Shown piece after piece: positions 27,289-36,464 of a DNA stretch of 64,000 nt. This DNA is from JBBQUN01 sp963698395 (lineage in GTDB: Bacteria; Actinomycetota; Acidimicrobiia; Acidimicrobiales; SZUA-35), in the NCBI GenBank assembly GCA_963698395.1, contig CAVOQQ010000001.1:558001-622000 (forward strand). The letters run 5' to 3'. Below the pieces are notes generated by a model that was not told where the DNA came from, did no database searches, and saw only the letters and a list, made by a program, of their open reading frames with translations. How positions within the stretch are numbered: position 1 is the first letter of the stretch; each line of letters begins with the position of its first letter. The position numbers and the translations under genes are program-made.

Positions 27289-28368
27289 GTCTCGATTCGG
27301 GGGAGGTGCCACCCCCGGGCCCGTTGGCACGGTGATCTCGCCGTGGCGCATCGTGAGGTCGTCGAAGGGATCGGCCGCCAGCCATCGCTTGGAAGGGGAG
27401 AGGTCGCCGACGATGGTGAAACCTGGCAGCGAGGCGAGCGCTGCCAGCGCATGACGACCGAGCCCGCTCTCGAGCATGCCGCCGGCCGAGACGCCGACGC
27501 CGGTGGCGAGGCACCAATCGTGTACTTGGATGGCGTTGGCGAGACCGCCCAAGCGCCCGGGCTTGATCACGACGCCGTCGACGACTCCTTGCTCGACCAA
27601 CTCGATGATCGTGGCGAGGTCGGTCGCCGACTCATCGGCAACCACGTGTGATGCCGTCGACCGGGTCAGCTCCGCCGTGGTGCTGTCGTCGCCGATGGCG
27701 AAGGGTTGTTCGATGACGGTGACTCCGTGTTCATGGAGCGACGCCAACTCGGCCAGGTCGGCCCGGCCGCAGGAGCCGTTGGCATCGACGTGCAGCTCGA
27801 CGCTGGGGCAGGCCTGGTGCACCGCAGCAGCGACGACGCCGGCGTGCCCTGGCGTGATCTTCAACTTGAGTCGGCGGACGCCGAGCCCAGACCAGCGAGC
27901 GGCGGCCGCCACGGTCTGGTCGACCGATGCCAAGGGCAGAACGATTCCTGCCAGGACGGTCGTCGGCGGATTGGGCCTCGCCTGCTCGCCCGATGGTCTC
28001 GAGACGGCATGCAGCCGCTGTGCGAGCGACACGCCGGTCGCGGTGAGGTCGCCGTCGAGTCTGGCCATTTCGACTCCGGCGGCGGCCATCGGACCCAGCT
28101 GCCGCCCTCTCGTTGCCACCAGCTGATCGAACGCCCCACGGGCCCATTCCGGGGTGTAGCCGGGGCGTGTCAGCGCCGAGCACTCGCCGAACCCCGCCCG
28201 GCCTTCGTCGTCGACCAGCTCGACGATGGTGAGCTCGCGACGCTCGGCGGGAGCGGGGTCGTGGGCGGCTGCCAGCTGCTCGATGGTGGGCAGCGAGAGC
28301 AGCCGCACCGTGCACGACATCGGCGGCCGGTGGTCCAGGAGCAGCTGGCGATCAGGCACGGCGATCAT
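27232..28368 (-). CDS. menC: o-Succinylbenzoate synthase
   Basis: 378 residues from the ATG at 28368 (MIAVPDRQLL); an ATG at 28320 is also possible. Enolase-superfamily residues: the KxK acid/base pair in RRLKLKITPG, metal ligands in LHVDANG, VIEQPFA and VVADESATD, and the second-face Lys in VVIKPGRLGGL. It dehydrates SHCHC to o-succinylbenzoate. Its start is only 17 bp from the divergent HD-GYP gene, so their promoters must overlap. Confidence 0.93.
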   Translation of the reverse strand: MIAVPDRQLLLDHRPPMSCTVRLLSLPTIEQLAAAHDPAPAERRELTIVELVDDEGRAGFGECSALTRPGYTPEWARGAFDQLVATRGRQLGPMAAAGVEMARLDGDLTATGVSLAQRLHAVSRPSGEQARPNPPTTVLAGIVLPLASVDQTVAAAARWSGLGVRRLKLKITPGHAGVVAAAVHQACPSVELHVDANGSCGRADLAELASLHEHGVTVIEQPFAIGDDSTTAELTRSTASHVVADESATDLATIIELVEQGVVDGVVIKPGRLGGLANAIQVHDWCLATGVGVSAGGMLESGLGRHALAALASLPGFTIVGDLSPSKRWLAADPFDDLTMRHGEITVPTGPGVAPPPNRDSLDRLTIERSTFDWPAAD

Positions 28369-28385
28369 CGTAGGCCTCGGGTGCG

Positions 28386-30345
28386 GTGAGCGGACTCGCC
28401 CAACGCCCGCCGAATCGCTCAACAGATCGCCCACTCATGCCGAGAACCACTGCGGACGGCTCCATGTCTTCGACGATGCCATCACCACCGATGTCGGTGG
28501 CAACGACACCTTCGCCGGTTGAGCCGCGCCCAGATTCGGCGCTGCGGTGGACTGGCCGGCCGCTCATGGCCCGCTTGCTGCGCGTCGGTATCGCCATGGC
28601 GCCCGTCGTCCTCGCGGTGGTCGCAACCTACGTGGCAGCCGCGCTGCTACCCGAGCCGAACGGCCCAGCGGCCACCGCCATGTGGTTCGGGTCTCTCCTC
28701 GTGCTCTCGGTGGTCGTCATGGCAGCGGTCGAGCGGCTCGCCCGACTGTTGTTGCCCCTGACCCTGCTGCTTCGGCTCACGTTGGTCTTCCCCGATCAAG
28801 CGCCGAACCGGTTTGCGCTGGCATTGCGGACGTCGTCGACCAAGGAGCTCGAGCGCACGGTCGCCGAAGTCAAAGAACGTGGGCTCGGAAGTTCCGAGGC
28901 GGAGGCGGCCGAGAATCTGCTCGTTCTCGTTGCGGCCCTCTCCGACCACGATCGGATGACTCGAGGTCACAGCGAGCGGGTGCGTGCCTACTCCGAGCTG
29001 ATCGGGGAAGAACTCCAGCTCTCCGAAGCCGACCGATCGAGGCTCCGATGGGCCGGGCTCCTCCACGACGTCGGAAAGCTCTACGTGCCAGAGGAAATCC
29101 TCAACAAGCCAGGACGACTGACCGAGGCAGAGTTCGACATCATCAAGAAGCACCCCGAGTGGGGTGCCGAGTTGGTGGCGCCCTTGGCGGACTGGCTCGG
29201 GCCCTGGGCCGATGCGGTCGGTCAGCACCACGAACGATGGGACGGCAAGGGCTACCCGAACGGGCTGGCCGGCGCCGAGATCGCCCTCGCCGCCCGCATC
29301 GTCTCCGTGGCCGATGTGTTCGACGTGATCACCTCGGTGCGCTCCTACAAGGGAGCGACCTCGGCGACCGAAGCGCGTATCGAGATCTCGAAGTGCGCGG
29401 GAACGCAGTTCGACCCGGCGGTCGTGAGGGCGTTCCTCAACGTCGGCATCGGGCGCGTTCGGCGCACCATGTGGCCGCTCACGTTTCTTGCGCAGATCCC
29501 GCAGCTGGTCGGCGTTCTGACGGCTCCTGTCGCCGCTCCCGCCCTCTCGGCAACGCTTGCCGCCGCGGCGGTCACGACCGGTGCCGTGGCGAGTCCGGCG
29601 ATCGATGCCACCTTGCGTCGCGAGGAACCCGCGGCGCTGGCGCTCGTGATCGAGGATCGCTTCGACGGGCTCCTCGATCTCGGCAGCAAGGAGATCCTGG
29701 TGACCGCCACCTCCACCACGCTGTCGCCGGTCGTCGACGGCGCCGACATCGACTGCTCCAACCGCTCCGACGACGTCCCCTCCGCCCACAACGCTCATCG
29801 GTCCAGTCACGTCGACAACGACCCGACCGACGACAACGACCCGTCCGACCACGACAACTCGACCGACCACCACACGACCGTCGACGACCAGCATCCCACC
29901 GTCGACGACGCCGCCGGCACCGGAGACGACCACCACAGCGCCGTCCGCAGGACAGTCGGCCGACCTCGACGGTGGGGAGCAGACAATGGACTCGCCGTCG
30001 CCACCGCCGGCGAACAGCGGACGGGCATGTGTCGAGGCCGATCCCCGGCACGCAGCCGACTGCGATCTCGTCGGTGCCGACCTGAGCGGGCTCGATCTCT
30101 CGAGGGTCGACCTGCGCGAGGCGAACCTGACCGGAGCGAACCTCAGCGGCGCCGATCTCAGCAGGGCCAAGCTCGACCGCGCCGATCTGGCCGGAGCCAA
30201 CCTCGAAGGGGCCAACCTCGAGAAGGCCGACCTGAAATCGGCCGACTTGTCTGGCTCCACCGGTACGCCCAGCGAGTGGAAGAAGGCGAGGTTCGACAAG
30301 ACCATCTGCCCGAACGGGGTCGAGCAGAACCAGGCGTGTTGGTAG
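28386..30345 (+). CDS. Membrane HD-GYP protein joined to a Thr-rich linker and pentapeptide repeats, frameshifted near 29730
   Basis: Residues 1-370 read in one frame: two or three membrane helices (about 62-90, 97-113 and 117-135), then an HD-GYP domain with HDRMTRGHSERVRAY, LLHDVGK (H227/D228) and the diagnostic HHERWDGKGYP (281-291). Family members hydrolyse cyclic di-GMP. The downstream frame is one base off: between about 29710 and 29760 it becomes a Thr/Pro linker (TSTTTRPTTTTRPTTTTRP) and then about ten pentapeptide repeats (ADLSG, ANLTG, ANLEG type) ending KKARFDKTICPNGVEQNQACW. Removing one base gives a single protein of about 652 residues. If instead the frame shift is real, the gene ends soon after the HD-GYP part in random sequence. 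Confidence 0.75.
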
Positions 30346-30394
30346 TTGGTCAACGTGTGTTCCTGGAGCGCTTCACGTAGAGTGCTGCCGCTCG

Positions 30395-30500
30395 ACCATT
30401 TCGATGACCGAGCGCTCTTCGTTCCAGCGAAGTCCGGTGAGATCCCGGCGCTGTCCCGCAACTGTGATGCCGACTCGATCGGTCAGCCAGGTCGCCTGAG
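30395..30500 (+). ncRNA. Cobalamin riboswitch aptamer
   Basis: The conserved core is present: GAAGTCCGGTGAGATCCCGG, then GCGCTGTCCCGCAACTGTGA, and the B12 box CAGCCAGGTCGCCTG (30484-30498). It lies upstream of a B12-uptake operon, as expected. Outer P1 boundaries are approximate. Binding of adenosyl- or other cobalamin would switch off btuF translation. Confidence 0.93.
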
Positions 30501-30523
30501 GTGAGGAGTTCCCGAACCGTGTC

Positions 30524-30608
30524 CTCGGAGGAAGGACCAGTCGGCGAGTCACCTCTGGGTGGCCCCCTGACCTCGAAGACCTCCGAGCAAAGGAGGACTT
30601 CAGCGTTG
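30524..30608 (+). promoter_or_regulatory. Riboswitch expression platform and strong RBS of btuF
   Basis: AAAGGAGG (30589-30596) lies 9 nt before a TTG at 30606, which fixes that as the btuF start. CCTCC (30580-30584) can pair with the GGAGG of this site across a 7-nt loop and hide it. Alternatively CCTCCGAG (30580-30587) pairs perfectly with CTCGGAGG (30524-30531), which frees the RBS. The two pairings exclude each other, so control is probably at translation. Confidence 0.7.
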
Positions 30609-31571
30609 TCAGCCAGATCATCATCCACCCGTCTCTTCGTGGTGCTCGCACTCATGCTGTTCGCGGCTTCGTGCGGCAGTTCGAGCAGCGATGCCGGCGC
30701 TGGTGCCAGTGAACAAACGACCACCACCGCAGCCGACGAGGCACCGGTCGACTCCACCGCGACCGACGAGCCGGCCGAGGAACCTGGGTCGGTGCTCCCG
30801 ACCAAGATCGTCTCGTTGTCGTCGACCGCCACCGAGATGCTGTTCGCCATCGGTGCCGGCGATCAGGTGATTGCCGTCGATTCCTACTCGAACTACCCGC
30901 CGGAAGCGCCGATCACCGACATCGCCGCGTTCGAGCCGAGCCTGGAAGCGATCGCCGCCTATGAGCCCGACCTGGTCGTCTACGCCTTCGACCCCGGGGA
31001 GTTGGAAGCAGGACTCGAGGGTCTCGGCGTCGCCACCATGTTCCTCCCCGATGCCATCACGCTCGACGACGTGTACGCCCAGATCGCCGACCTCGGCGTC
31101 GCCACCGGCCACGAAGACGAGGCTGCGGCGCTGAACGCCGACATGCGTTCGCGCATCGATGCGATCGTTGCCGGTGTCCCCAGCGAGGGCCAGGCAATTC
31201 GGGTGTACCACGAACTCGACGAGACCTTTTTCAGCACCAGCTCCAGCGCCTTCATCGGTCAGCTCTATGCGCTGTTCAACACGGTGAACATTGCCGATGA
31301 AGCCGATCCCGACGGCTTCGGCTATCCCCAGCTCAACGCCGAGTACATCCTCGAGGCTGATCCCCAGCTGATCGTCATCACGGATCAGGTGTCGTACACC
31401 CCGTCCGATGTCGCTGCCCGGCCCGGTTGGGACACCATCTCGGCCGTGCAGTCCGACAGCGTCGTCGTGGTCGACGCCGACATCGCCTCTCGCTGGGGAC
31501 CGCGCCTGCCCGACTTCCTCGAAGCGATCGCCGCGTCGCTCTCGAACGTACCGGTCAGCGCCGGATCGTGA
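30606..31571 (+). CDS. btuF: Vitamin B12-type ABC transporter substrate-binding lipoprotein
   Basis: 321 residues from TTG 30606, chosen because of the strong AAAGGAGG 9 nt upstream. Lipobox LFAASC marks the lipidated Cys. A Thr/Ala/Glu linker precedes the periplasmic-binding (BtuF/FhuD-like) domain: KIVSLSSTATEMLFAIGAGD, SYSNYPPEAP, EAIAAYEPDLVVY and the second-lobe AEYILEADPQLIVITDQ. The riboswitch and the btuC, btuD and cobO neighbours point to corrinoid as ligand. Its stop overlaps the btuC GTG start (GTGA). Confidence 0.93.
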   Translation: MSARSSSTRLFVVLALMLFAASCGSSSSDAGAGASEQTTTTAADEAPVDSTATDEPAEEPGSVLPTKIVSLSSTATEMLFAIGAGDQVIAVDSYSNYPPEAPITDIAAFEPSLEAIAAYEPDLVVYAFDPGELEAGLEGLGVATMFLPDAITLDDVYAQIADLGVATGHEDEAAALNADMRSRIDAIVAGVPSEGQAIRVYHELDETFFSTSSSAFIGQLYALFNTVNIADEADPDGFGYPQLNAEYILEADPQLIVITDQVSYTPSDVAARPGWDTISAVQSDSVVVVDADIASRWGPRLPDFLEAIAASLSNVPVSAGS

Positions 31572-32668
31572 CCATGGCCGGGCCGGCAACGGTGAACTCG
31601 CCGCCAGCCGATGCCGGCCAGGCGCGTGCCGTTGTCAGCCGGGCCTTCCGACTCCCCAGTCGGGCACTTTCGATCTCGGTGCTCGTGCTGCTCACCACCA
31701 TGGCGATCGGCACGCTGATCGGCCCCGCCGGTCTCGCGCCCAAGGCCGTGCTGTTGGAGTTCATCGATCGGGTGCCCTTCGTCTCGGCCGACTCGGGGCT
31801 CTCCGAGAACCAACAGGTGATCCTGTGGCAGTGGCGGTTCTCCCGAGTGGTGCTCGGTGGCTGCGTCGGTGCCTCGCTTGCCCTGGCCGGTGCGGGCTAC
31901 CAGGGCGTGTTTCGCAACCCGCTCGCCGATCCGTTCCTGTTGGGAGCAGCTGCCGGCGCCGGCCTCGGCGCGACACTCGTGATCGCTGCTGACCTCGCCG
32001 TCGGTTGGGGGCCGTTCGACTCGGTGGCGGTCGCCGCCTTCGTCGGCTCCCTCGGCGGCGTCGGTCTCTCTGCGTTCCTCGGCCAGAGTGCCGACCGCTC
32101 GCCTGCCGGACTCCTCGTCGCCGGTGTTGCCGTCGCTTCCTTCCTCACGTCGGTGCAGACCTATGTGTTGCAGCGCCAAACCGACGTGATTCGTGACGTC
32201 TACTCGTGGATCTTCGGTCGGCTCACCACGGCGGGCTGGCAAGACCCCGGCCTGCTCGCTCCGTACCTCTTGGTGTGCGGGGGCGTGCTGCTCGTTCATC
32301 GCCGTCATCTCGATGTCCTGCGGCTCGGCGACGACGAGGCCCGCAGCCTCGGGGTGCATCCCGGGCGGGTCCGTCTCATCGTCGTCATCGCTGCTTCGCT
32401 GCTCACTGCGGCCGCAGTTGCGGTGAGCGGGCTCATCGCGTTCATCGGTGTGGTCGTGCCGCACGTGGTGCGGTTGCTGTTCGGCTCGAGCTACCGCGTG
32501 GTGGTCCCGCTGTCGGCCATTCTCGGTGCCGCCTTCCTGGTGCTGGCCGATGTCGGAGCCCGCACCGTCGTGAGTCCGGGGGAGTTGCCGATCGGGGTGC
32601 TCACTTCGTTCATCGGCGCTCCGTTCTTCGCGCTCGTGCTGCGCACCCAGCGGAAGATCAACCTGTGA
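31568..32668 (+). CDS. btuC: Vitamin B12-type ABC transporter permease
   Basis: 366 residues from GTG 31568 (or ATG 31574). FecCD/BtuC family: about ten membrane helices, with WQWRFSRVVLGGCVGASLALAGAGYQGVFRNPLADPFLLG as the characteristic segment around the first loop, and LIAFIGVVVPHVVRLLFGSSYR near the ATPase coupling region. It forms the membrane channel of the corrinoid importer. Coupled on both sides by GTGA overlaps. Confidence 0.95.
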   Translation: MTMAGPATVNSPPADAGQARAVVSRAFRLPSRALSISVLVLLTTMAIGTLIGPAGLAPKAVLLEFIDRVPFVSADSGLSENQQVILWQWRFSRVVLGGCVGASLALAGAGYQGVFRNPLADPFLLGAAAGAGLGATLVIAADLAVGWGPFDSVAVAAFVGSLGGVGLSAFLGQSADRSPAGLLVAGVAVASFLTSVQTYVLQRQTDVIRDVYSWIFGRLTTAGWQDPGLLAPYLLVCGGVLLVHRRHLDVLRLGDDEARSLGVHPGRVRLIVVIAASLLTAAAVAVSGLIAFIGVVVPHVVRLLFGSSYRVVVPLSAILGAAFLVLADVGARTVVSPGELPIGVLTSFIGAPFFALVLRTQRKINL

Positions 32669-33480
32669 GGGGTACGACGACCACCTTGGGGCTCGATGTC
32701 TCGGTGCAGGGCATCGGTGTCACGCTCGGACGAACGCCGGTGCTGATCGACGCCGGCTTCGACGCAGCGCCGGGAGAGTGGGTCGGCATGATCGGTCCCA
32801 ATGGTGCGGGCAAGTCCACGCTGCTCCGGGCGATCGTCGGCCTCGTCGCCCACACCGGCTCGGTGCGCATCGGCGGTCAGACGCAAGAGCGTCGAGATCG
32901 AGCGCGCACCGTTGCGTTCGTTCCCCAGTCGCCGGTGCTCCCGCCCGGCATGACCGTCGGCGAATACGTGCTTTTGGGCCGCACCGCTCACTTGAGCTGG
33001 CTCGGTCGTGAGTCATCGGCCGACCGTGATGCTGCCATCGAAGCGCTCGAGCGGCTCGATCTCGGCCGCTTCGTCGATCGCGACGTCACCGCGCTGTCGG
33101 GCGGTGAGGTACAGCGGGTGTCACTCGCTCGGGCGATCGCCTCGGCCTGCCCGGTGCTCCTCCTCGACGAGCCGACCAGCGCCCTCGACATCGGCCACCA
33201 GATCGCTGTCCTCGAGATGGTCGACGAGCTTCGATCGCAAGACGGACTCACCGTCATCTCCGCCATGCACGACCTCACCTCCGCCGGACGCTTCGCCGAT
33301 CGTCTGCTCCTGCTCAGCTGTGGCAGCGTTGCGGCCTTCGGCCCGACCGCAGAGGTACTCACCGAGGAACTGCTCAGCACGTACTACCAGACACCGGTGA
33401 CGGTGATGACCGCCCCCGACGGATCCGTTGTCGTCGTCCCACTCCGCTCTTCCGCTCCGAAACAAGGTGACCAGCCATGA
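32665..33480 (+). CDS. btuD: Vitamin B12-type ABC transporter ATPase
   Basis: 271 residues from GTG 32665. Walker A GPNGAGKSTLLRAI, Q-loop VPQSPVLPPGM, signature LSGGEVQRVSLARA, Walker B VLLLDEPTSALD and H-loop ISAMHDLT are all present. It powers the BtuC/BtuF importer. Its stop overlaps cobO by ATGA. Confidence 0.96.
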   Translation: MRGTTTTLGLDVSVQGIGVTLGRTPVLIDAGFDAAPGEWVGMIGPNGAGKSTLLRAIVGLVAHTGSVRIGGQTQERRDRARTVAFVPQSPVLPPGMTVGEYVLLGRTAHLSWLGRESSADRDAAIEALERLDLGRFVDRDVTALSGGEVQRVSLARAIASACPVLLLDEPTSALDIGHQIAVLEMVDELRSQDGLTVISAMHDLTSAGRFADRLLLLSCGSVAAFGPTAEVLTEELLSTYYQTPVTVMTAPDGSVVVVPLRSSAPKQGDQP

Positions 33481-34043
33481 CCGACGAGATCCCACTCGAC
33501 ACACCCGACAAGTCCGCCATGGTCGTCGCACCCTCGTTGGTGTTGGTGAACACCGGAAACGGCAAGGGCAAGTCGACCGCCGCATTCGGCACTGCGATCC
33601 GAGCCGTTGCCCAGGGCTGGCCGGTCGGCGTGGTCCAGTTCCTGAAGAGTGGTGACTGGAACACCGGCGAAGAAAAGATCTTGCGAGACCTCGGGGTCGA
33701 ATGGCACGCCGAGGGCGACGGCTTCACCTGGGATTCCGATGACCTCGACGAGAGCCAGGCCCACGCCAAGGGTGCCTGGATGCTGGCGAAGCGGCTCATC
33801 ACGTCGGGGGACTACCGCCTCGTGGTGCTCGACGAGATCAGCTATGCCCTCACCTGGAAGTGGATCGATCTCGACGACGTGGTCGACACCATCACCAATC
33901 GGCCCGAGAAGACCAGCGTCATTCTGACCGGGCGCGACATGGCCCAAGCCGTGATCGACATCGCGGACACCGTCACCGAGATGCGTCAGATCAAGCACGC
34001 GTTCGAGCAAGGCATCGTTGCCAAGAAGGGCATCGACTACTGA
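33477..34043 (+). CDS. cobO: Cob(I)alamin adenosyltransferase (CobO/BtuR type)
   Basis: 188 residues. The P-loop VNTGNGKGKSTAAFG, GVVQFLKSGDWNTGEE, the LVVLDEISYAL strand and ILTGRDMAQAVIDIADTVTEM are characteristic of CobO. It transfers the adenosyl group of ATP to reduced corrinoid and so converts imported B12 to the coenzyme form. It is the last gene of the btuFCD-cobO operon and ends 7 bp into the convergent HNH gene. Confidence 0.97.
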   Translation: MTDEIPLDTPDKSAMVVAPSLVLVNTGNGKGKSTAAFGTAIRAVAQGWPVGVVQFLKSGDWNTGEEKILRDLGVEWHAEGDGFTWDSDDLDESQAHAKGAWMLAKRLITSGDYRLVVLDEISYALTWKWIDLDDVVDTITNRPEKTSVILTGRDMAQAVIDIADTVTEMRQIKHAFEQGIVAKKGIDY

Positions 34044-35320
34044 GCTCTGATGTCCGGTGGTTCTGTGGGCCATAGTCCGAGGGACTCGAGCCTGGTTTTG
34101 TGCCGGTGGCATGGCCCGCATCTGGCTTTGCCGTTGGTCGGCACCGTTGGCCCGTCGTCGGTGTGGCGAATGGTGTGGTCCGCCTGGCAGTGCACGGCCC
34201 TGGTGGAGCACCCGGCGCCCTGGCAGTAGCGATCGCGGAGCATGATGCCGAGTCGCTTCGTGCCCTTGAAGAGACGGGCACTGGCCGATGCGGTGAAGTC
34301 GGAGGTCTCGGCGTTCATGACGAAGAGCCGAACGTGGCCGGCAATGGCGAAATCGAGTGCGTCTGCGGGTGAGAGTGGCAGGCCTGACGATGTCTCGCAT
34401 CGATAGGTGGCCGAGCGGTCGCAGGCTTCAGTGGTGTTGCGCGGTGCGATGGGTGCGCCTGCCGCTTCGGCGTCTCGCCGCTCGGCTTCTTCCTCGACCG
34501 TCTGCTGATCGACCACGATGTTGGCCGTGACGTTCGCGGTGGCCGGGTCGGCGGCGATGCCGGCGTGGAGCAGAAGCATGAGGGCGTCGTGCCACCGCTC
34601 GGTGTCGCTTCGCAGCAGATCGTCGAGGCAGGCATCGGCGCCACACCGAGCCTGGGCCTCGGCCCAGTCGGCCTCGAAGAGCTCGGCGACCTTGGCCCTC
34701 AACCCGTCCTCGACCGCTGCAAAATGGGCGGTGGTGGTGTCGAGCTGGCAGATGAGCTGGTGGCCGCTGCGGAGGTAGTTGAACCGGCGATGGCGCTGTG
34801 CCTTGGTCGCTTCGTCGTTGGGGTCGATCGGGTCGACGAGCGTTTCCCAGGCCTCGAAGAGGGTGGAGCACTCGACCCAGCGGTGGGCGGTCCAGCCGAG
34901 GAGGGTGTCGAGGTCTCGCTCGAGGTAGGGGCGCAGCTCGCGCCGATTCCAGATCCGGGTGAAGAGGCGGAGATGGTCGGCATTGATTCGACCGGTTCGG
35001 TAGCACTGACCCAGTCGAGGATGGTGGAAGTGGATGAGCTGACCGAGGTTGACGTCGCGCCCAGCAGCATTGCGATGCAGGCGTGCCTCATCGGCCAGCC
35101 AGGTGGCGGTGTCACGGTGGATCGGGTCCTTCGCACAGCCTCGCACCTTGGCTTCGCTCAGCAGCCGGAGGTAGTCGGCGTGAGCGATCTGCGCTGCTGC
35201 CATCGTTGCGAGCACCTGTGTACGCATCTCGACATCGTCGATTGCCGCAACGTCGATGATGGTGGGCTCGAAGAAGTCGGTGAATTGTTCCCGCTCGTGA
35301 TGTTGACCGCCGTCGAACAT
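34037..35320 (-). CDS. DUF222/13E12-family HNH endonuclease
   Basis: 427 residues from the ATG at 35320. The DUF222 helical domain (about 25-330) precedes a C-terminal HNH nuclease: RDRYCQGAGCSTRAVHCQAD, then HTIRHTDDGPT, NGKARCGPCHRHK, giving Cys pairs and the D-H...N...H catalytic set. These proteins are common, multi-copy and poorly understood in actinobacteria; some members are DNA-damage inducible. The promoter has an SOS box between its -35 and -10 elements, and the transcript should begin at or next to the ATG. Confidence 0.93.
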   Translation of the reverse strand: MFDGGQHHEREQFTDFFEPTIIDVAAIDDVEMRTQVLATMAAAQIAHADYLRLLSEAKVRGCAKDPIHRDTATWLADEARLHRNAAGRDVNLGQLIHFHHPRLGQCYRTGRINADHLRLFTRIWNRRELRPYLERDLDTLLGWTAHRWVECSTLFEAWETLVDPIDPNDEATKAQRHRRFNYLRSGHQLICQLDTTTAHFAAVEDGLRAKVAELFEADWAEAQARCGADACLDDLLRSDTERWHDALMLLLHAGIAADPATANVTANIVVDQQTVEEEAERRDAEAAGAPIAPRNTTEACDRSATYRCETSSGLPLSPADALDFAIAGHVRLFVMNAETSDFTASASARLFKGTKRLGIMLRDRYCQGAGCSTRAVHCQADHTIRHTDDGPTVPTNGKARCGPCHRHKTRLESLGLWPTEPPDIRAQ

Positions 35321-35326
35321 GAGCCG

Positions 35327-35355
35327 AGGATAGCGAACAAACGTTCGGCAAACAA
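35327..35355 (-). promoter_or_regulatory. SOS-controlled promoter of the HNH endonuclease gene
   Basis: On the minus strand: -35 TTGTTT (35355-35350), a 17-nt spacer, and -10 TATCCT (35332-35327), then 6 nt to the ATG at 35320. Inside the spacer, CGAAC-n4-GTTCG (35334-35347) is a full palindromic match to the actinobacterial LexA site (tCGAAC-n4-GTTCGa core). LexA bound there would block RNA polymerase directly. Confidence 0.75.
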
Positions 35356-35479
35356 CCACTGGTGTAAGAAAGAACATCTGATGACAATCATTCGATGTTG
35401 GTTGGGTGGAGTTTGGCACACCTGGCCGCGACGATCAGCCGGCGGGTCCCGAGCCGAACGAGTGCCGTAGGGTCGCGCG

Positions 35480-36418
35480 ATGGCAGACTCCTCGATCACG
35501 TTCGGCGTCCAGGTGGGTCTGGAGTCGAAGCAGCAACTGCTCGACACCGCCCGGCGGGTGGAGTCGCAGGGATTCGAGTGGCTCACGCTCGGCGACCACC
35601 CAGGCTCGTCCGCCACACCGTTCCCCTCGCTCGGTGCCGCAGCTGCTGTGACCCAGTCGATTCGGCTCGGTCCGTACGTGGCGAATGCCGGGCTCCGGTC
35701 GCCGATCGACCTCGCAGCCGACACCGCAACGCTCGACGTGCTCTCCGACGGCCGAGCGTTCCTGGGCTTGGGGGCAGGCCACACGCCGGCGGAGTGGTCG
35801 AACCAAGGACGACGACGACCCAATGCGGCCGATCGAGTTCGTGACTTGATCGAGACGGCCGATGCCGTGGTAGCCCTGCTCGGTGGGGAAACCGTCACGT
35901 TCTCCGGTCGCCAGATCCGGCTCGACGCTGCCGCGCTCGAGGCCCCACAGCCAGTGCAGGAGCGCGTGCCGCTCCTGATCGGCGGCACGAATCGCGAGTT
36001 GCTGCGCTACGCCGGTGAGAAGGCCGACGTCGTCGCCTTCTCCGGACTCGGTCGGACGCTTCCCGACGGTCACCGGCACGAGGTGCGGTGGTCCCGCACA
36101 CAGATCGACGCACGTGTGCGCATCGCCGAAGAAGCAGCATCGCAGCGGCCACACCCCCCGCTACGCCAAGCGCTCGTCCAGCTGGTCAGCGTCACCAATG
36201 ATCGGCGTGCCGAGGCGACCGAGTTGGCCACCCGCATCGGGCTCGACGTCGATGCCGTGCTCGACGCGCCCTACGTGTTGATCGGGACGATCGAGCAGAT
36301 GGTCGAACAGCTCGCAGTGAGCCGTGAACGGTGGGGCATCACGTCCTACATGGTCCGTGAATCGGGCGGTGATGTCATCGCTGCGTTGATCGAGCGACTG
36401 GGTGGCCCAGCGGCCTAG
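35480..36418 (+). CDS. LLM-class (F420-dependent) oxidoreductase
   Basis: 312 residues. The luciferase-like TIM-barrel pattern is clear: ITFGVQVGLES, ARRVESQGFEWLTLGDHP, IRLGPYVANAGLRSPIDLAADTATLDVLSDGRAFLGLGAGH, RVPLLIGGTNRELLRYAGEKADVV and a C-terminal IGTIEQMVEQL. Close relatives use F420 rather than FMN in actinobacteria, but the cofactor and substrate cannot be proved here. TAGGGT (35468-35473) ends 6 nt before the ATG. It is monocistronic. Confidence 0.9.
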   Translation: MADSSITFGVQVGLESKQQLLDTARRVESQGFEWLTLGDHPGSSATPFPSLGAAAAVTQSIRLGPYVANAGLRSPIDLAADTATLDVLSDGRAFLGLGAGHTPAEWSNQGRRRPNAADRVRDLIETADAVVALLGGETVTFSGRQIRLDAAALEAPQPVQERVPLLIGGTNRELLRYAGEKADVVAFSGLGRTLPDGHRHEVRWSRTQIDARVRIAEEAASQRPHPPLRQALVQLVSVTNDRRAEATELATRIGLDVDAVLDAPYVLIGTIEQMVEQLAVSRERWGITSYMVRESGGDVIAALIERLGGPAA

Positions 36419-36464
36419 GCCGTCGCCGCACCGGCCGGCCACCGGCCGTCTACCGTGACCCGTC

